Shown: piece by piece, positions 1-8,721 of the stretch
Numbering within the stretch: position 1 is the first letter of the stretch
How the letters are laid out: every line of letters starts with the position of its first letter
Assembly: GCA_050043265.1 (NCBI GenBank)
Contig: JBHJIR010000004.1
Location: 62,001-126,000 of the forward strand
From: Pelagibius sp050043265
GTDB lineage: Bacteria; Pseudomonadota; Alphaproteobacteria; Kiloniellales; Kiloniellaceae
Reading direction: 5' to 3'
DNA: 64,000 bases
Translations under genes and position numbers: made by a program
Notes under the pieces: generated by a model
The model's input: only the letters and a program-made list of their open reading frames with translations
Database searches by the model: none
Told to the model about the DNA's origin: nothing

Positions 1-60
1 GTCGCAACCGGACAGAGCGTTGCCAGCCCCGATCTGTCATAACACGGGACGATCCTGCCG

Positions 61-429
61 ATGAGCGACGCCATCCAAAGGCTGTATGCGAAGGTCACCC
101 TGGAACGCGGGGGCAACCCCAAGACATCGCGCACCGCCAAGCTGTTCGCCGACGGGCGCACCAAGATCGCCAAGAAGTTGGTCGAGGAAGCCTCAGAGGT
201 GTCGCTGGAGTGCGTCGTCAACAATCGCGACGAGGTAATCCACGAGTCGGTCGACCTGCTGTACAACTGGATCGTCCTGCTGTCGGAGATGGGCATCCGC
301 CCGGCTGAGATCTGGCACGAGATGGAACGCCGCGAGGCCGAGTACGGCATCGCGGGCAAGCTGCCGAAAAACGAAAGTGGCAACGGCAATTCCTGCGCCG
401 GCAAGAAAAAGGCCGCCGGGCAGCCATGA
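61..429 (+). CDS. HisE-like phosphoribosyl-ATP pyrophosphohydrolase-fold protein
   Basis: A 122-residue protein with the all-alpha PRA-PH/MazG fold signature: an EEASE acidic motif at residues 42-46 and an ExxxDLLY segment at 62-68, as in HisE, where these acidic residues bind Mg2+ for nucleotide pyrophosphate hydrolysis. It lacks any histidine-biosynthesis neighbour. Its stop overlaps the start of the DeoR-type regulator (ATGA), so the two are translationally coupled and sit convergent to the phosphonate importer. The last 20 residues are a polar, Lys/Gly-rich tail. It could be an authentic histidine enzyme or a related hydrolase acting on a phosphoribosyl compound; the latter is an inference from context only. 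Confidence 0.75.
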   Translation: MSDAIQRLYAKVTLERGGNPKTSRTAKLFADGRTKIAKKLVEEASEVSLECVVNNRDEVIHESVDLLYNWIVLLSEMGIRPAEIWHEMERREAEYGIAGKLPKNESGNGNSCAGKKKAAGQP

Positions 430-1286
430 CTCCAGCCGGCCACGCGGGACTCGGTGGAAGCGGGGCCAGCACCGGCAACACCCGCGACGGCATTTCCTCG
501 CGCCACGAACGCATCCTCAGCCTGCTGGAAAGCCGCGGCTTCGTCTCCATCGGCAGTCTCGCCAAGTCCTTTGCGGTCTCCGAACAGACCGTGCGCCGCG
601 ACCTCAACGACCTGGAAAAACGCGGCCTGTTGACGCGCTATCACGGCGGCGCCGGCCTGCCGCCGGTCGCCGGTGACGTCGACTACGACAAGCGCAAGCG
701 CCGCCACGCCAAGGAAAAGCAGTCGATCGCCACCCTGGTCGCCGGCCAGATCCCCGAAGGCGCCACCCTGTTCATCGACATCGGCACCACCATGGAAGCG
801 GTGGCCGAGGCGCTGCGGAACCACCGCCGCCTGACCGTGGTGACCAACCACCTGACGGTGGCCACCATCCTGAACCGCAAGCGCGACTTCCAGGTGATCC
901 TGGCCGGCGGCGTGCTGAAGCACAACGACCAGGCGACCACCGGCGAGGCGACCCGCGAGTTCCTCGAAAAATTCCGCGTCGGCTACGGCATCTTCGGCAT
1001 CGGCGGCGTCAGCGAGGAAGGCGACCTGATGGACTTCGATTTCCGCGACATCGGCGTCTCCGCCACGGCGATGAAGATCTCGCGCAAGCGGCTGGTCGCC
1101 CTCGACCACTCCAAGTTCGCTTCCGAGGCGGTAGTGCGTGTCGCCCACCTGCGCGACGTCGACATGGTGTTCACCGACGCACCGCCGCCGGAGCGCCTCG
1201 GCCGCCTGATGCACGACAACGAGGTGCGCCTGTTCGTACCCGAGCAGGACGACGCCGGCACCAAGGTCACCGCCCTCAGGCGCTAA
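426..1286 (+). CDS. DeoR/GlpR-family transcriptional regulator
   Basis: A 286-residue DeoR-family repressor. An N-terminal winged helix-turn-helix covers about residues 26-75 (the RHERILSLLE and VSEQTVRRDLNDLE segments are diagnostic), followed by a DeoRC sugar-phosphate-sensing domain with the DIGTT, TNH, GG and ALDHSKF motifs. The first 22 residues are a Gly/Ala-rich extension that may not be translated if a later start is used. It overlaps the HisE-like gene by 4 bases. DeoR proteins usually sense phosphorylated sugars; here the neighbours suggest an organophosphorus metabolite, which is inference. It ends about 20 bases from the converging phnE gene. Confidence 0.9.
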   Translation: MTPAGHAGLGGSGASTGNTRDGISSRHERILSLLESRGFVSIGSLAKSFAVSEQTVRRDLNDLEKRGLLTRYHGGAGLPPVAGDVDYDKRKRRHAKEKQSIATLVAGQIPEGATLFIDIGTTMEAVAEALRNHRRLTVVTNHLTVATILNRKRDFQVILAGGVLKHNDQATTGEATREFLEKFRVGYGIFGIGGVSEEGDLMDFDFRDIGVSATAMKISRKRLVALDHSKFASEAVVRVAHLRDVDMVFTDAPPPERLGRLMHDNEVRLFVPEQDDAGTKVTALRR

Positions 1287-1305
1287 CGCGCCGGCTTCCC
1301 ATTAT

Positions 1306-2121
1306 TCAGATGATCGCGTGGCGGATCTTCGCCGAGACCCATTCGCCGAGTACCACGGTGGCGATGATGATCAGCAGGATCAGCGACACCTGGGTCCAGG
1401 CCAGGGTATTGATCGACGCGCTGAGCTGCAGGCCGATGCCGCCGGCACCGACCAGGCCGAGGATCGTCGACTCGCGGATGTTGATGTCCCAGCGGAACAC
1501 CGAGATGCCGGCGAAGGCGGGCAGAATCTGCGGCACCACGCCGTAGGCGAGCACCTGGGGCGCCGAGGCACCGGTGGCGCGGATCGCCTCGACCTGGCCC
1601 TCGTCGATTTCCTCGATCGCCTCGTAGAGCAGCTTCGCGCAGAAGCCGATCGACCGCAGGGCGATGGCGATGATACCGGCCAGCACGCCGGGCCCGAGGA
1701 TCGCCACCAGCATCAGCGCCCAGATCAGCGAGTTGATCGAGCGCGACGAGACGATGATGAAAAGGGCGATGGGCCGCAGGATGCCGGTACTGGGCGTGGT
1801 GTTGCGGGCGGCCAGGAAAGCGACCGGCACCGCCATGAACAGCGCCAGCACGGTGCCCAGGGTGGCGATGTTGAGGGTGTCCCAGATCGCCCGCCACAGC
1901 TGGTCTATGTAGCCCCACTTCGGCGGCACCATACGCACGGCGATATCGCCGGCCACCGCCGGCGCATCCCAGACGAAGATCCAGAACGTGCGTTCCGACA
2001 TCAGCTGCCAGCAGGCGACGAAGATCGCCGTGGCGACCAGATAGCCGGCCCAGATGGTCAGCTGCTTGGCACGCTCGCGGCGTTGCCAGACTTTTGTGGC
2101 TCCGATCTCGCGTACCGGCAT
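1306..2121 (-). CDS. phnE: phosphonate ABC transporter permease PhnE (second copy)
   Basis: A 271-residue inner-membrane permease of the PhnE family. It has about six hydrophobic segments and the cytoplasmic EAA loop, visible as EAIRATGASAPQVLAYGVVPQ followed by the family FRWDINIRESTILGLVGAGG signature. The start at 2121 is chosen because it overlaps the stop of the upstream phnE by one base (TAATG), giving translational coupling; a much longer open frame upstream is only a shadow of that gene. With the neighbouring phnE it presumably forms a heterodimeric channel. Last gene of the phnD-phnC-phnE-phnE operon on this strand. Confidence 0.93.
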   Translation of the reverse strand: MPVREIGATKVWQRRERAKQLTIWAGYLVATAIFVACWQLMSERTFWIFVWDAPAVAGDIAVRMVPPKWGYIDQLWRAIWDTLNIATLGTVLALFMAVPVAFLAARNTTPSTGILRPIALFIIVSSRSINSLIWALMLVAILGPGVLAGIIAIALRSIGFCAKLLYEAIEEIDEGQVEAIRATGASAPQVLAYGVVPQILPAFAGISVFRWDINIRESTILGLVGAGGIGLQLSASINTLAWTQVSLILLIIIATVVLGEWVSAKIRHAII

Positions 2122-2930
2122 TACTGCACCCACTTCCGAACGTAGCCGGAGGTGTATTCCACCGCCATGACGATGGCGATGATCACCAGCAGGATGGCCG
2201 CGGCCGAATCGAACTCGTAGCGGTCGAAGGCGGTGTTCAGCGTCGCCCCGCTGCCGCCGGCCCCGACGATGCCGACCACCGCGGACTCGCGGAAATTGAT
2301 GTCGAGGCGGTAGAGTCCGAGGCCGATCATGCGCGGCAGCACCTGCGGCTGCACCGCGTAATTCAGCCACTGGAACCAGCCGGCGCCGGTCGCGCGCACC
2401 GCCTCGGCCTGCACCGGATCCATGTCCTCGATATCCTCGGCCAGCAGCTTGCCGTAGAAGCCGATGGTGGCAAAGCTGAGGGTGACGAAGCCGGCAAAGG
2501 GGCCGAAACCGAACAGCTTCACGCAGAAGCTCGCGATGATGACCTCCTGGAAACTGCGCGATACCGCCAGGATGCCGCGGCAGAAGTAGTAGACCGGCTT
2601 CGGCGCCAGGTTGCGTGCCGCCCCCAGGCCGACGGGAATCGAGATGGCGATACCGACCACGGTGGAGGTGACCGTCATCCACAGGCTCTCGGAGAGGCCC
2701 TGGACGATCTCGTCCCAGCGCGACACGAAATCCGGCGGGAAGAAGCCGGAAAGGAAGCGGGCACCGCGTGGAATGCCCTCGGACACCCGGCCCCAGTCGA
2801 CCTCGGTGGTGCCGAAGGCCAGCGCCAGGTAGAAGGCGATGCCGAAGCCCAGCGTCCAGCGCAGCAGCGGGCTCTTGATGAAGGGCGGTTTTTTCCAGCG
2901 GCGTCCCGCGGACAGGGAAATGTCGGCCAT
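2121..2930 (-). CDS. phnE: phosphonate ABC transporter permease PhnE (first copy)
   Basis: A 269-residue PhnE-family permease with a long cytoplasmic N-terminus (about 30 residues) before the first membrane segment, and the EAA loop EAVRATGAGWFQWLNYAVQPQ plus YRLDINFRESAVVGIVGAGG. It is clearly paralogous to the next gene yet diverged, so the pair is a true two-permease arrangement and not one gene split by a frameshift. It lies 13 bases after the phnC stop and overlaps the start of the second phnE. Confidence 0.93.
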   Translation of the reverse strand: MADISLSAGRRWKKPPFIKSPLLRWTLGFGIAFYLALAFGTTEVDWGRVSEGIPRGARFLSGFFPPDFVSRWDEIVQGLSESLWMTVTSTVVGIAISIPVGLGAARNLAPKPVYYFCRGILAVSRSFQEVIIASFCVKLFGFGPFAGFVTLSFATIGFYGKLLAEDIEDMDPVQAEAVRATGAGWFQWLNYAVQPQVLPRMIGLGLYRLDINFRESAVVGIVGAGGSGATLNTAFDRYEFDSAAAILLVIIAIVMAVEYTSGYVRKWVQ

Positions 2931-2943
2931 CGCAGCGGCGCCC

Positions 2944-3804
2944 CTAGTTGCCGGTCAGGAGATCGCGGTCGAGCACCGCCGGTCGGTGATCCTCGTGCAG
3001 TGCCTCTTCCAAGGTCTCCTCGCCCTCCGCATCCTCGTCCTCGACCTTGCGGATGGTGGCCTCCCAGTCTTCCGCACCGTAGATCTCGGTCAGCACGTCG
3101 GCGGTAAGGCCGTCGGGCGGACCGTCGTAGACGATCTCGCCCAGCTTTAAGCCGACGATCCGCTCGGCGAACATCTGCGCCAGCATAACGTCGTGGATGT
3201 TGATGATGGCCGAGAGATTGCGTTCCTTACACAGCTCGCAGATCAGGCGCATGATCTGCCGCGAGGTCTTGGGATCGAGCGAAGCCGTCGGCTCGTCGAC
3301 CAGCAGCACCTCCGGGTCCTGGGCCAGAGCGCGGCAGATGCCGACCCGCTGGCGCTGGCCGCCCGAGAGTTCATCGGCGCGCTTGTCGACCATGTGATCG
3401 AGGCCGACGCGGCCGAGCAGGCGGAAGGCTTCGTCGATGTCCGACTGCGGATACTTGCGGAAGTAGCTGCGCCAGAAACCGACGTAGCCGAGCCGGCCGG
3501 ACAGCACGTTCTCCATCACCGTCAGGCGCTCGACCAGGGCGTATTCCTGGAAGATCATGCCCATGCGCCGGCGCGCACGGCGCAGCGCCCCGGCCCCCAG
3601 GCCGCTCAGTTCCACGTCGTTGAGATAGACCTTGCCGCCCGTCGGCTCGACCAGGCGGTTGATGCAGCGGATCAGCGTCGACTTGCCGGCGCCCGAGGGA
3701 CCGATGAGGGCCATGATCTGGCCGTCCGGCACGTCCAGGTCGACACCCTTCAGGGCGCGGTCGCCGGTGCGGTACTGCTTTTCGAGTTTCTGGAGTCTGA
3801 GCAT
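2944..3804 (-). CDS. phnC: phosphonate ABC transporter ATP-binding protein PhnC
   Basis: A 286-residue ATPase energising the PhnE channel. Walker A (GPSGAGKST) lies near residues 35-43, the Q loop at IFQEYALVERLTV, the signature LSGGQRQRVGICRALAQ and Walker B VLLVDEPTASLDP follow. The RL-VEPTGGKVYLNDVELSGL region is typical of PhnC. The C-terminus carries an acidic extension of about 40 residues (rich in Glu/Asp) beyond the usual end near EIYG. Start 3804 is preferred over an in-frame ATG at 3831 because a GGGAAG element precedes it and the family N-terminus begins here. Confidence 0.93.
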   Translation of the reverse strand: MLRLQKLEKQYRTGDRALKGVDLDVPDGQIMALIGPSGAGKSTLIRCINRLVEPTGGKVYLNDVELSGLGAGALRRARRRMGMIFQEYALVERLTVMENVLSGRLGYVGFWRSYFRKYPQSDIDEAFRLLGRVGLDHMVDKRADELSGGQRQRVGICRALAQDPEVLLVDEPTASLDPKTSRQIMRLICELCKERNLSAIINIHDVMLAQMFAERIVGLKLGEIVYDGPPDGLTADVLTEIYGAEDWEATIRKVEDEDAEGEETLEEALHEDHRPAVLDRDLLTGN

Positions 3805-3852
3805 CGGCTTCCCAAATCGGGCCGCCCCCATCGGGCCGGCTGGACAGGAAGA

Positions 3853-3878
3853 CGGGGCCGGCCCGAAGACCGGCCCCG
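3853..3878 (-). terminator. GC-rich hairpin between phnD and phnC
   Basis: A perfect 9-bp inverted repeat (CGGGGCCGG / CCGGCCCCG) with an 8-base loop lies in the 87-base gap between the phnD stop and the phnC start. There is no T-run. Its position after the binding-protein gene suggests a partial terminator or mRNA 3' stabiliser that keeps phnD mRNA in excess of the membrane components. Confidence 0.55.
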
Positions 3879-3891
3879 CCCCTCCGTTACG

Positions 3892-4872
3892 TCACTTGCA
3901 GGTGTATTCCACGCCGTTGGCGGCATCGATCTTGCGGATCACTGACCAGTCGGACTTGTGGTAGATGGAGATGAAGCGGCCTTCCTTCTTGAACTCCTCC
4001 TGCAGGGCCGAACCGTCCCAGTTGAAGGTGAAGAAAGCCTGCTTGATCTTGGCAACCAGCGTCGGGTCCAGGTCGTGGGCGTAGCCGTAGCCCGTGGTCG
4101 GGAAGGTTTCCGACTTGTAGATCGAGCGGATCTGGTCCGCCTTCACGACCCCACGGTCGAGCATCCGCTTCATCACCGAGTTGGCGACCGCCGCGGCCTC
4201 GTAGTCCTTGTTGGCGACACCGATGACCGAATTGTCGTGCTTGCCGGAAAAGGCGGTCTTGAAGTCCTTGTCGGCCTCCAGGCCGAAGTCCGCATTGAGA
4301 ATCGCCGAGGGCGCCTTGAATCCCGAATTGGATGTCGGCGAGGTGAAGGCCAGGGTCTTGCCCTTCAGATCTTCCGGCGACTTGATGGAGCTGTCGGCCG
4401 GCACGATGATTTCCATCTCGTAGCCGTAGGAACCGTCGGTCGAGGCCATCATCGCGAAGGGCACGAAGCCGGCACAGGCGACGGCCACGGGGTTGCCGCC
4501 GGTGTTCACGCCGGCGATGTGCAGGCGCCCGGAGCGCATGGCCTCGTACTGGGCGGCGTAGGACTGCACCGGAAAGAACACCACCTTCTTGCCCGTCACC
4601 TCGGCGAGATGCGAGAGGAAGCCGTCCCAAACTTTCTGGTAGACCGCCGGGTCTTCGACCGGGGTATAGGAGAAGATCAGCGTGTCCGGATTGCTCCAGT
4701 CGGCAGGATCGAGCGGCAGGTCGGCCGTCAGGTTGCCGTCGCGGTCACAGTATTGTTCATCGAGAAAACTGCGCGGACAGTCTTCCGCTGCCGCCGGCGG
4801 GGCCAGCGTCGCGGCGACGGCCAGCAGGCCGGCGGCCATAAATAGAGAATAGAGTGTGCGGATCTTGCGCAT
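3892..4872 (-). CDS. phnD: phosphonate ABC transporter substrate-binding protein PhnD
   Basis: A 326-residue periplasmic binding protein. A Sec signal peptide covers about the first 26 residues (MRKIRT, hydrophobic core, then APPAAAED). PhnD family segments are present: LIFSYTPVEDPAVYQ near the start of the mature protein, RSGRLHIAGVNTGG, the LKGKTLAFTSPTSNSGFKAP ligand-loop motif and TGYGYAHDLDPTLVAKI. Start 4872 is chosen because a GGGAGG box sits 7 bases upstream; an in-frame ATG at 4887 has none. It is the first gene of the importer operon. Binding specificity (2-AEP versus other phosphonates or phosphite) cannot be read from sequence. Confidence 0.92.
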   Translation of the reverse strand: MRKIRTLYSLFMAAGLLAVAATLAPPAAAEDCPRSFLDEQYCDRDGNLTADLPLDPADWSNPDTLIFSYTPVEDPAVYQKVWDGFLSHLAEVTGKKVVFFPVQSYAAQYEAMRSGRLHIAGVNTGGNPVAVACAGFVPFAMMASTDGSYGYEMEIIVPADSSIKSPEDLKGKTLAFTSPTSNSGFKAPSAILNADFGLEADKDFKTAFSGKHDNSVIGVANKDYEAAAVANSVMKRMLDRGVVKADQIRSIYKSETFPTTGYGYAHDLDPTLVAKIKQAFFTFNWDGSALQEEFKKEGRFISIYHKSDWSVIRKIDAANGVEYTCK

Positions 4873-4938
4873 CGCAGAGCCTCCCATAGCGGATGTTCCC
4901 CCCGCGCCACCACGCCGTTACGCAGCGGACGGATGATT

Positions 4939-4966
4939 TTTTACAATTATATGTAAGAAAAGTTAC
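4939..4966. promoter_or_regulatory. candidate operator upstream of phnD
   Basis: An AT-rich island in the otherwise GC-rich 216-base gap upstream of phnD. It contains TTACA-N6-TGTAA (4941-4956) and a further GTAA-N6-TTAC overlapping it. The string TTTTACA followed after three bases by ATATGT also occurs, with one base between, at 6069-6082 upstream of phnW. This makes it a candidate shared site for the LysR regulator encoded next to it. Confidence 0.4.
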
Positions 4967-5088
4967 AGGCCCCGGCGACGGACTGGCAAACGATTTGTGG
5001 ACCTTAGCGGCAATCGCCTGTGGGCGGTCCACGTCGCGCGGGGCGACAGGCCATCGCGCCAGCAACCGCAAGAGGCAACCGGCACTTT

Positions 5089-5958
5089 CTAACCGGCAGC
5101 CACTTCCCGCGCCGTTTCAAAGAAGGCGCGGATGACCTTGCCGGCGGCCCGCTCGCGCAGGCAGACCAGCGCCTCGTCCATCAGCACCTCGCTGTCGGAG
5201 AGGCGAATCGGCACCAGGCGCGGGTCCTGGCCGAACTCGGCGGCGGAGACCACGCCGACTCCGCCGCCGGTGGCGACGATCTCACGCACGGCCTCGCGTC
5301 CCTCCGCCTCGATCGACGGCGTCAGGGTCAGGCCCTGGGCGCGTGCCGCCGCCTCGATGCTCTGGCGGGGCTTGGAGCCGCGCTCGCGCAGCACCAGCAT
5401 CTGCTGGGACAGCTCGGCCAGGGTGATGGAGTCGCGCTGGCTGAGATCGTGGTTCTTGTTGGTGAAGGCGATCAGCGGGGTGGAACTCAGCTTGATGACC
5501 TCGAAGTCGCGGCTTTGCGGCACCTCGCCCAGGATACCCACCTCGGCCTCGTAGTCGTAGAGCTGGGCAATGACTTCTTCGGAATTGCCGGAGCTGACCA
5601 CCATGCCGACCCCCGGGTAACGTTCGCGGAAGCGCCCGAGGATGTGCAGCATGTGGTGCGCGGAATCGGCCACCACGCGCAGCGATTCCGCGCGCAGCGC
5701 CCGCGATTCGGATAGCAGCTCCAGGGCCTGCTTTTCGACGTCGAACAGGCGCCGGGTGATCTCCAGCAACTGCTGGCCGGATTTGGTCAGAGTGACCTGT
5801 TTCTTGTGCCTGTTGAAGAAGATGACGTCATACTCCTCCTCCAGCTTGCGCACCTGGTCGGAGATCGCCGGCTGAGTCAGGCACAGCGCCTCCGCAGCGC
5901 GCGAGAAGCCGCCGCAGATCGCCACGTAATGGAAGGCGCGCAATTGGACGTAGCGCAA
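5089..5958 (-). CDS. LysR-family regulator of the phosphonate genes (inferred)
   Basis: A 289-residue LysR-type regulator: N-terminal winged HTH (FHYVAICGGFSRAAEALCLTQPAISDQVRKLEE, about residues 9-41) and a LysR substrate-binding domain. The start is TTG at 5958, supported by a GGAGGAGGG Shine-Dalgarno 8 bases upstream. It lies between phnD (same strand, downstream) and phnW (divergent), the usual place for a pathway regulator. LysR proteins controlling 2-AEP degradation are known, so a role as 2-AEP-responsive activator is likely but not shown. Confidence 0.88.
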   Translation of the reverse strand: MRYVQLRAFHYVAICGGFSRAAEALCLTQPAISDQVRKLEEEYDVIFFNRHKKQVTLTKSGQQLLEITRRLFDVEKQALELLSESRALRAESLRVVADSAHHMLHILGRFRERYPGVGMVVSSGNSEEVIAQLYDYEAEVGILGEVPQSRDFEVIKLSSTPLIAFTNKNHDLSQRDSITLAELSQQMLVLRERGSKPRQSIEAAARAQGLTLTPSIEAEGREAVREIVATGGGVGVVSAAEFGQDPRLVPIRLSDSEVLMDEALVCLRERAAGKVIRAFFETAREVAAG

Positions 5959-6050
5959 GGCGGACCCTCCTCCCGATTGTCCCCCAGGCGGTCAAAAACC
6001 GTGGGGCGGTCAAAAAATCGTCACGTCCTTCTATTAGCATAACCTATCGA

Positions 6051-6082
6051 ACATATACAAAATAACGATTTTACAGATATGT
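6051..6082. promoter_or_regulatory. AT-rich dyad in the lysR-phnW divergent promoter
   Basis: An imperfect nested inverted repeat: outer arms ACATAT/ATATGT (6051-6056 and 6077-6082) and inner arms AAAAT/ATTTT (6059-6063 and 6068-6072). It sits about 130 bases before phnW and 95 bases before lysR. Part of it (TTTTACA..ATATGT) recurs upstream of phnD. Confidence 0.45.
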
Positions 6083-6212
6083 CGAGCGGCCCCAGGATGG
6101 CGCCGAACCGCCGGAAAGGCCGGCTTTATCCCTTTCGGCCCCTCGTAGGCCTCTTGCGCTCCGGAGCCCCCCTTTGCGCTCAGGAGCCCCTTCTCTCAGG
6201 AGAGAGTCGCAG

Positions 6213-7424
6213 ATGACCCGTGACAGCGGCACCGCCGTGGCCCCTAAACCCTCGATGGTCGAGCCACCCCTGGAGGGCGAACCCTACCTGCTGACGCCCG
6301 GCCCCCTGACCACCTCGGCCGGCGTGAAGCGCGCCATGCTGCGCGACTGGGGTTCCTGGGACGGCGATTTCCGCGCCATGACCGCCGCGCTGCGCCGCCG
6401 CCTGCTGGCCATCGCCGGCGATGTGGAGGGCCGCTACGACTGCGTGCCGATGCAGGGCAGCGGCACCTTCGCCGTCGAGGCCATGCTGGGCAGCTTCCTG
6501 CCGCGCGACGGCAAGGCCCTGGTGCTGGTGAACGGCGCCTACGGCCAGCGCATCGTGCAGACCCTGGACTATCTTGGCCGCGCCTGCACGGTCATCGACA
6601 AGGGCGACTACCTGCCACCGCGCGGGCCGGAGGTCGCCGCCGCGCTGGAGGCCGACCCGGCCATTACCCACGTGCTGCTGGTTCACTGCGAGACCTCCTC
6701 GGGCATTCTCAACCCGGTGGCAGAGATTGCCCAGGTGGTGGCCGCCAAGGGCCGCAAGCTGCTGATCGATTCGATGAGCGCCTTCGGCGCCCTGCCGCTG
6801 GACCTGCGCGACGTTCCCTATACCGCCATGGTGTCCTCGGCCAACAAGTGCATCGAGGGCGTGCCCGGCTTCGGCTTCGTCATTGCCAGGAAGAGCGAAC
6901 TGGAGGCCGCCAAGGGCCGCAGCCATTCCCTCAGCCTGGACCTGCACGCCCAGTGGGCCACCATGGAAAAGACCGGCCAGTGGCGTTACACGCCGCCGAC
7001 CCACGTGGTCGCCGCCTTCCTGCAGGCCCTGAAGGAGCACGACGCCGAGGGCGGAGTCGCCGGGCGCGGCGCGCGCTATGCCGAAAACCGCGACGTCATG
7101 GTGGCCGGCATGCGCAAGCTGGGCTTCGAGACCCTGCTGCGGGACGGCTGGCTGTCGCCGATCATCGTCACCTTCTTCAACCCGGCGCACCCGCGCTTCG
7201 ACTTTCAGACCTTCTACGACCTGCTGAAGGCCAAGGGATTCATCATCTACCCCGGTAAGCTGACGGTGGTCGACAGCTTCCGCATCGGCTGCATCGGCCA
7301 TCTGGACGCCGCGGTGATGCGCCGCCTGGTGGTCGCGGTCGAAGACGCCCTCACCGAGATGGGCGTCGACGACGCCACCCCGCCGGCCGCTGCCATGGAC
7401 GAGCGCGCCAAGCTGGTCGCCTGA
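6213..7424 (+). CDS. phnW: 2-aminoethylphosphonate--pyruvate transaminase PhnW
   Basis: A 403-residue class V PLP aminotransferase that moves the amino group of 2-AEP to pyruvate, giving phosphonoacetaldehyde and alanine. Diagnostic segments are LLTPGPLTTSAGVKRAMLRDWGSWD (about residues 26-50), the PMQGSGTFAVEAML PLP-phosphate site and SSANKCIEGVPG, in which Lys212 is the expected Schiff-base lysine. Start 6213 follows a CAGGAGAGA Shine-Dalgarno; an in-frame upstream extension has none. The first 20 or so residues are a short extension beyond the core. First of three tightly spaced genes phnW-phnA-phnY. Confidence 0.96.
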   Translation: MTRDSGTAVAPKPSMVEPPLEGEPYLLTPGPLTTSAGVKRAMLRDWGSWDGDFRAMTAALRRRLLAIAGDVEGRYDCVPMQGSGTFAVEAMLGSFLPRDGKALVLVNGAYGQRIVQTLDYLGRACTVIDKGDYLPPRGPEVAAALEADPAITHVLLVHCETSSGILNPVAEIAQVVAAKGRKLLIDSMSAFGALPLDLRDVPYTAMVSSANKCIEGVPGFGFVIARKSELEAAKGRSHSLSLDLHAQWATMEKTGQWRYTPPTHVVAAFLQALKEHDAEGGVAGRGARYAENRDVMVAGMRKLGFETLLRDGWLSPIIVTFFNPAHPRFDFQTFYDLLKAKGFIIYPGKLTVVDSFRIGCIGHLDAAVMRRLVVAVEDALTEMGVDDATPPAAAMDERAKLVA

Positions 7425-7442
7425 GAATACAAAGGACACGTC

Positions 7443-8708
7443 ATGACCCAATCTTCTTCCGTTAGCGTCAACGGGCGCCGCTACGCCTTTCCCAAGGCGC
7501 CGGTCGTCGTCGTCTGCATCGACGGTTCCGAGCCCGATTACATGGAAGACGCCATGGCCGCCGGGCGCATGCCCTGGCTGAAGTCCGTGCTGCCGGGCGG
7601 CGCCGACCTGCGCGCCGACTGCGTGGTGCCCAGCTTCACCAACCCCAACAACCTGTCCATCGTCACCGGCCAGCCGCCCGCCGTGCACGGTATCTGCGGC
7701 AACTTCTTCTACGACCCCGCCAAGAACGCCGAGGTCATGATGAACGATCCGGCGTACCTGCGCGCGCCGACCCTCTTCGCCGCCTTTCAGGAGGCCGGCG
7801 CGACCATTGCGGTGGTGACGGCCAAGGACAAGCTGCGCCGCCTGTTGGGTCACGGCATGACCATGAAGGCCGGCGAGGCGGTCAGCTTCTCCGCCGAGAA
7901 GGCCGACGAGGCGACCGTCGCCGAGAACGGCATCGATGGCCTGCTGGAGATGGTCGGCAAACCGCTGCCCAGCGTCTATTCGGCCGACCTGTCGGAGTTC
8001 GTCTTCGCCGCCGGCGTGAAGCTGATGGAAGCCATGCGGCCCGATCTCATGTACCTTTCGACCACCGACTACATCCAGCATAAGCACGCGCCCGGGACCG
8101 AAGGCGCCAATGATTTCTACGCCATGATGGACAGCTACTTCGCCCAGTTGGACGCCGCCGGCGCCGTCATCGTGCTGACCGCCGACCACGGCATGAACGC
8201 CAAGCACACCGCCGACGGCGCGCCCAACGTGCTGTACCTGCAGAGTGAGCTCGACGTTTTCCTCGGCGCCGGCAAGGCGCGCACCATCCTGCCGATTACC
8301 GATCCCTACGTGGTGCATCACGGCGCGCTCGGCTCCTACGCCACGGTCTACCTGCCTAAGGACGCGGACGTCGCCGCTGTCGCCAGCTTCGTCGCCGGCC
8401 TGGGGGGCGTCGAGCGGGTGCTGACCCGCGAGGAAGCCGCCGAGGCCTTCGAGCTGCCGGCCGACCGCATCGGCGAACTGGTGGTGGTTACCGAGAAGAC
8501 CCGCGCCGTCGGCACCCGCCCGGACAAGCACGACCTGTCGGGCCTGGAGGTGCCGCTGCGCTCCCACGGCGGCGTCAGCGAACAGCGCGTGCCGCTGGTG
8601 GTGAATCGCCCGGTCTCGGGCATCGAGGGGCGGCGCCTGCGCAACTTCGATGCCTTCGACATCGCCCTCAATCACGTAGCAGCCAGCCGGTCCGCGGCCG
8701 CCGAGTAA
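7443..8708 (+). CDS. phnA: phosphonoacetate hydrolase PhnA
   Basis: A 421-residue alkaline-phosphatase-superfamily enzyme that cleaves the C-P bond of phosphonoacetate to acetate and phosphate using two zinc ions. Seen in sequence: the metal Asp in VVVVCIDGSEPDY (Asp27), the nucleophilic Thr66 in VVPSFTNPNN, the TTDYIQHKHAPG segment and the TADHGMN metal site. It lacks a signal peptide, so it acts in the cytoplasm. AAAGGA precedes the ATG, 18 bases after phnW. This is the hydrolytic PhnA, unrelated to the zinc-ribbon protein also called PhnA in E. coli. Confidence 0.95.
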   Translation: MTQSSSVSVNGRRYAFPKAPVVVVCIDGSEPDYMEDAMAAGRMPWLKSVLPGGADLRADCVVPSFTNPNNLSIVTGQPPAVHGICGNFFYDPAKNAEVMMNDPAYLRAPTLFAAFQEAGATIAVVTAKDKLRRLLGHGMTMKAGEAVSFSAEKADEATVAENGIDGLLEMVGKPLPSVYSADLSEFVFAAGVKLMEAMRPDLMYLSTTDYIQHKHAPGTEGANDFYAMMDSYFAQLDAAGAVIVLTADHGMNAKHTADGAPNVLYLQSELDVFLGAGKARTILPITDPYVVHHGALGSYATVYLPKDADVAAVASFVAGLGGVERVLTREEAAEAFELPADRIGELVVVTEKTRAVGTRPDKHDLSGLEVPLRSHGGVSEQRVPLVVNRPVSGIEGRRLRNFDAFDIALNHVAASRSAAAE

Positions 8709-8721
8709 AGGAACCTTCCCA

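Noticed and set aside
61..429. Assigning the gene symbol hisE.
   Set aside because: The fold motifs fit, but without a histidine operon and beside phosphonate genes, the biological role is not certain.
1306..2930. The two phnE genes as one gene split by a frameshift.
   Set aside because: Each has its own complete set of helices and EAA signature, and the TAATG overlap is a normal coupling junction.
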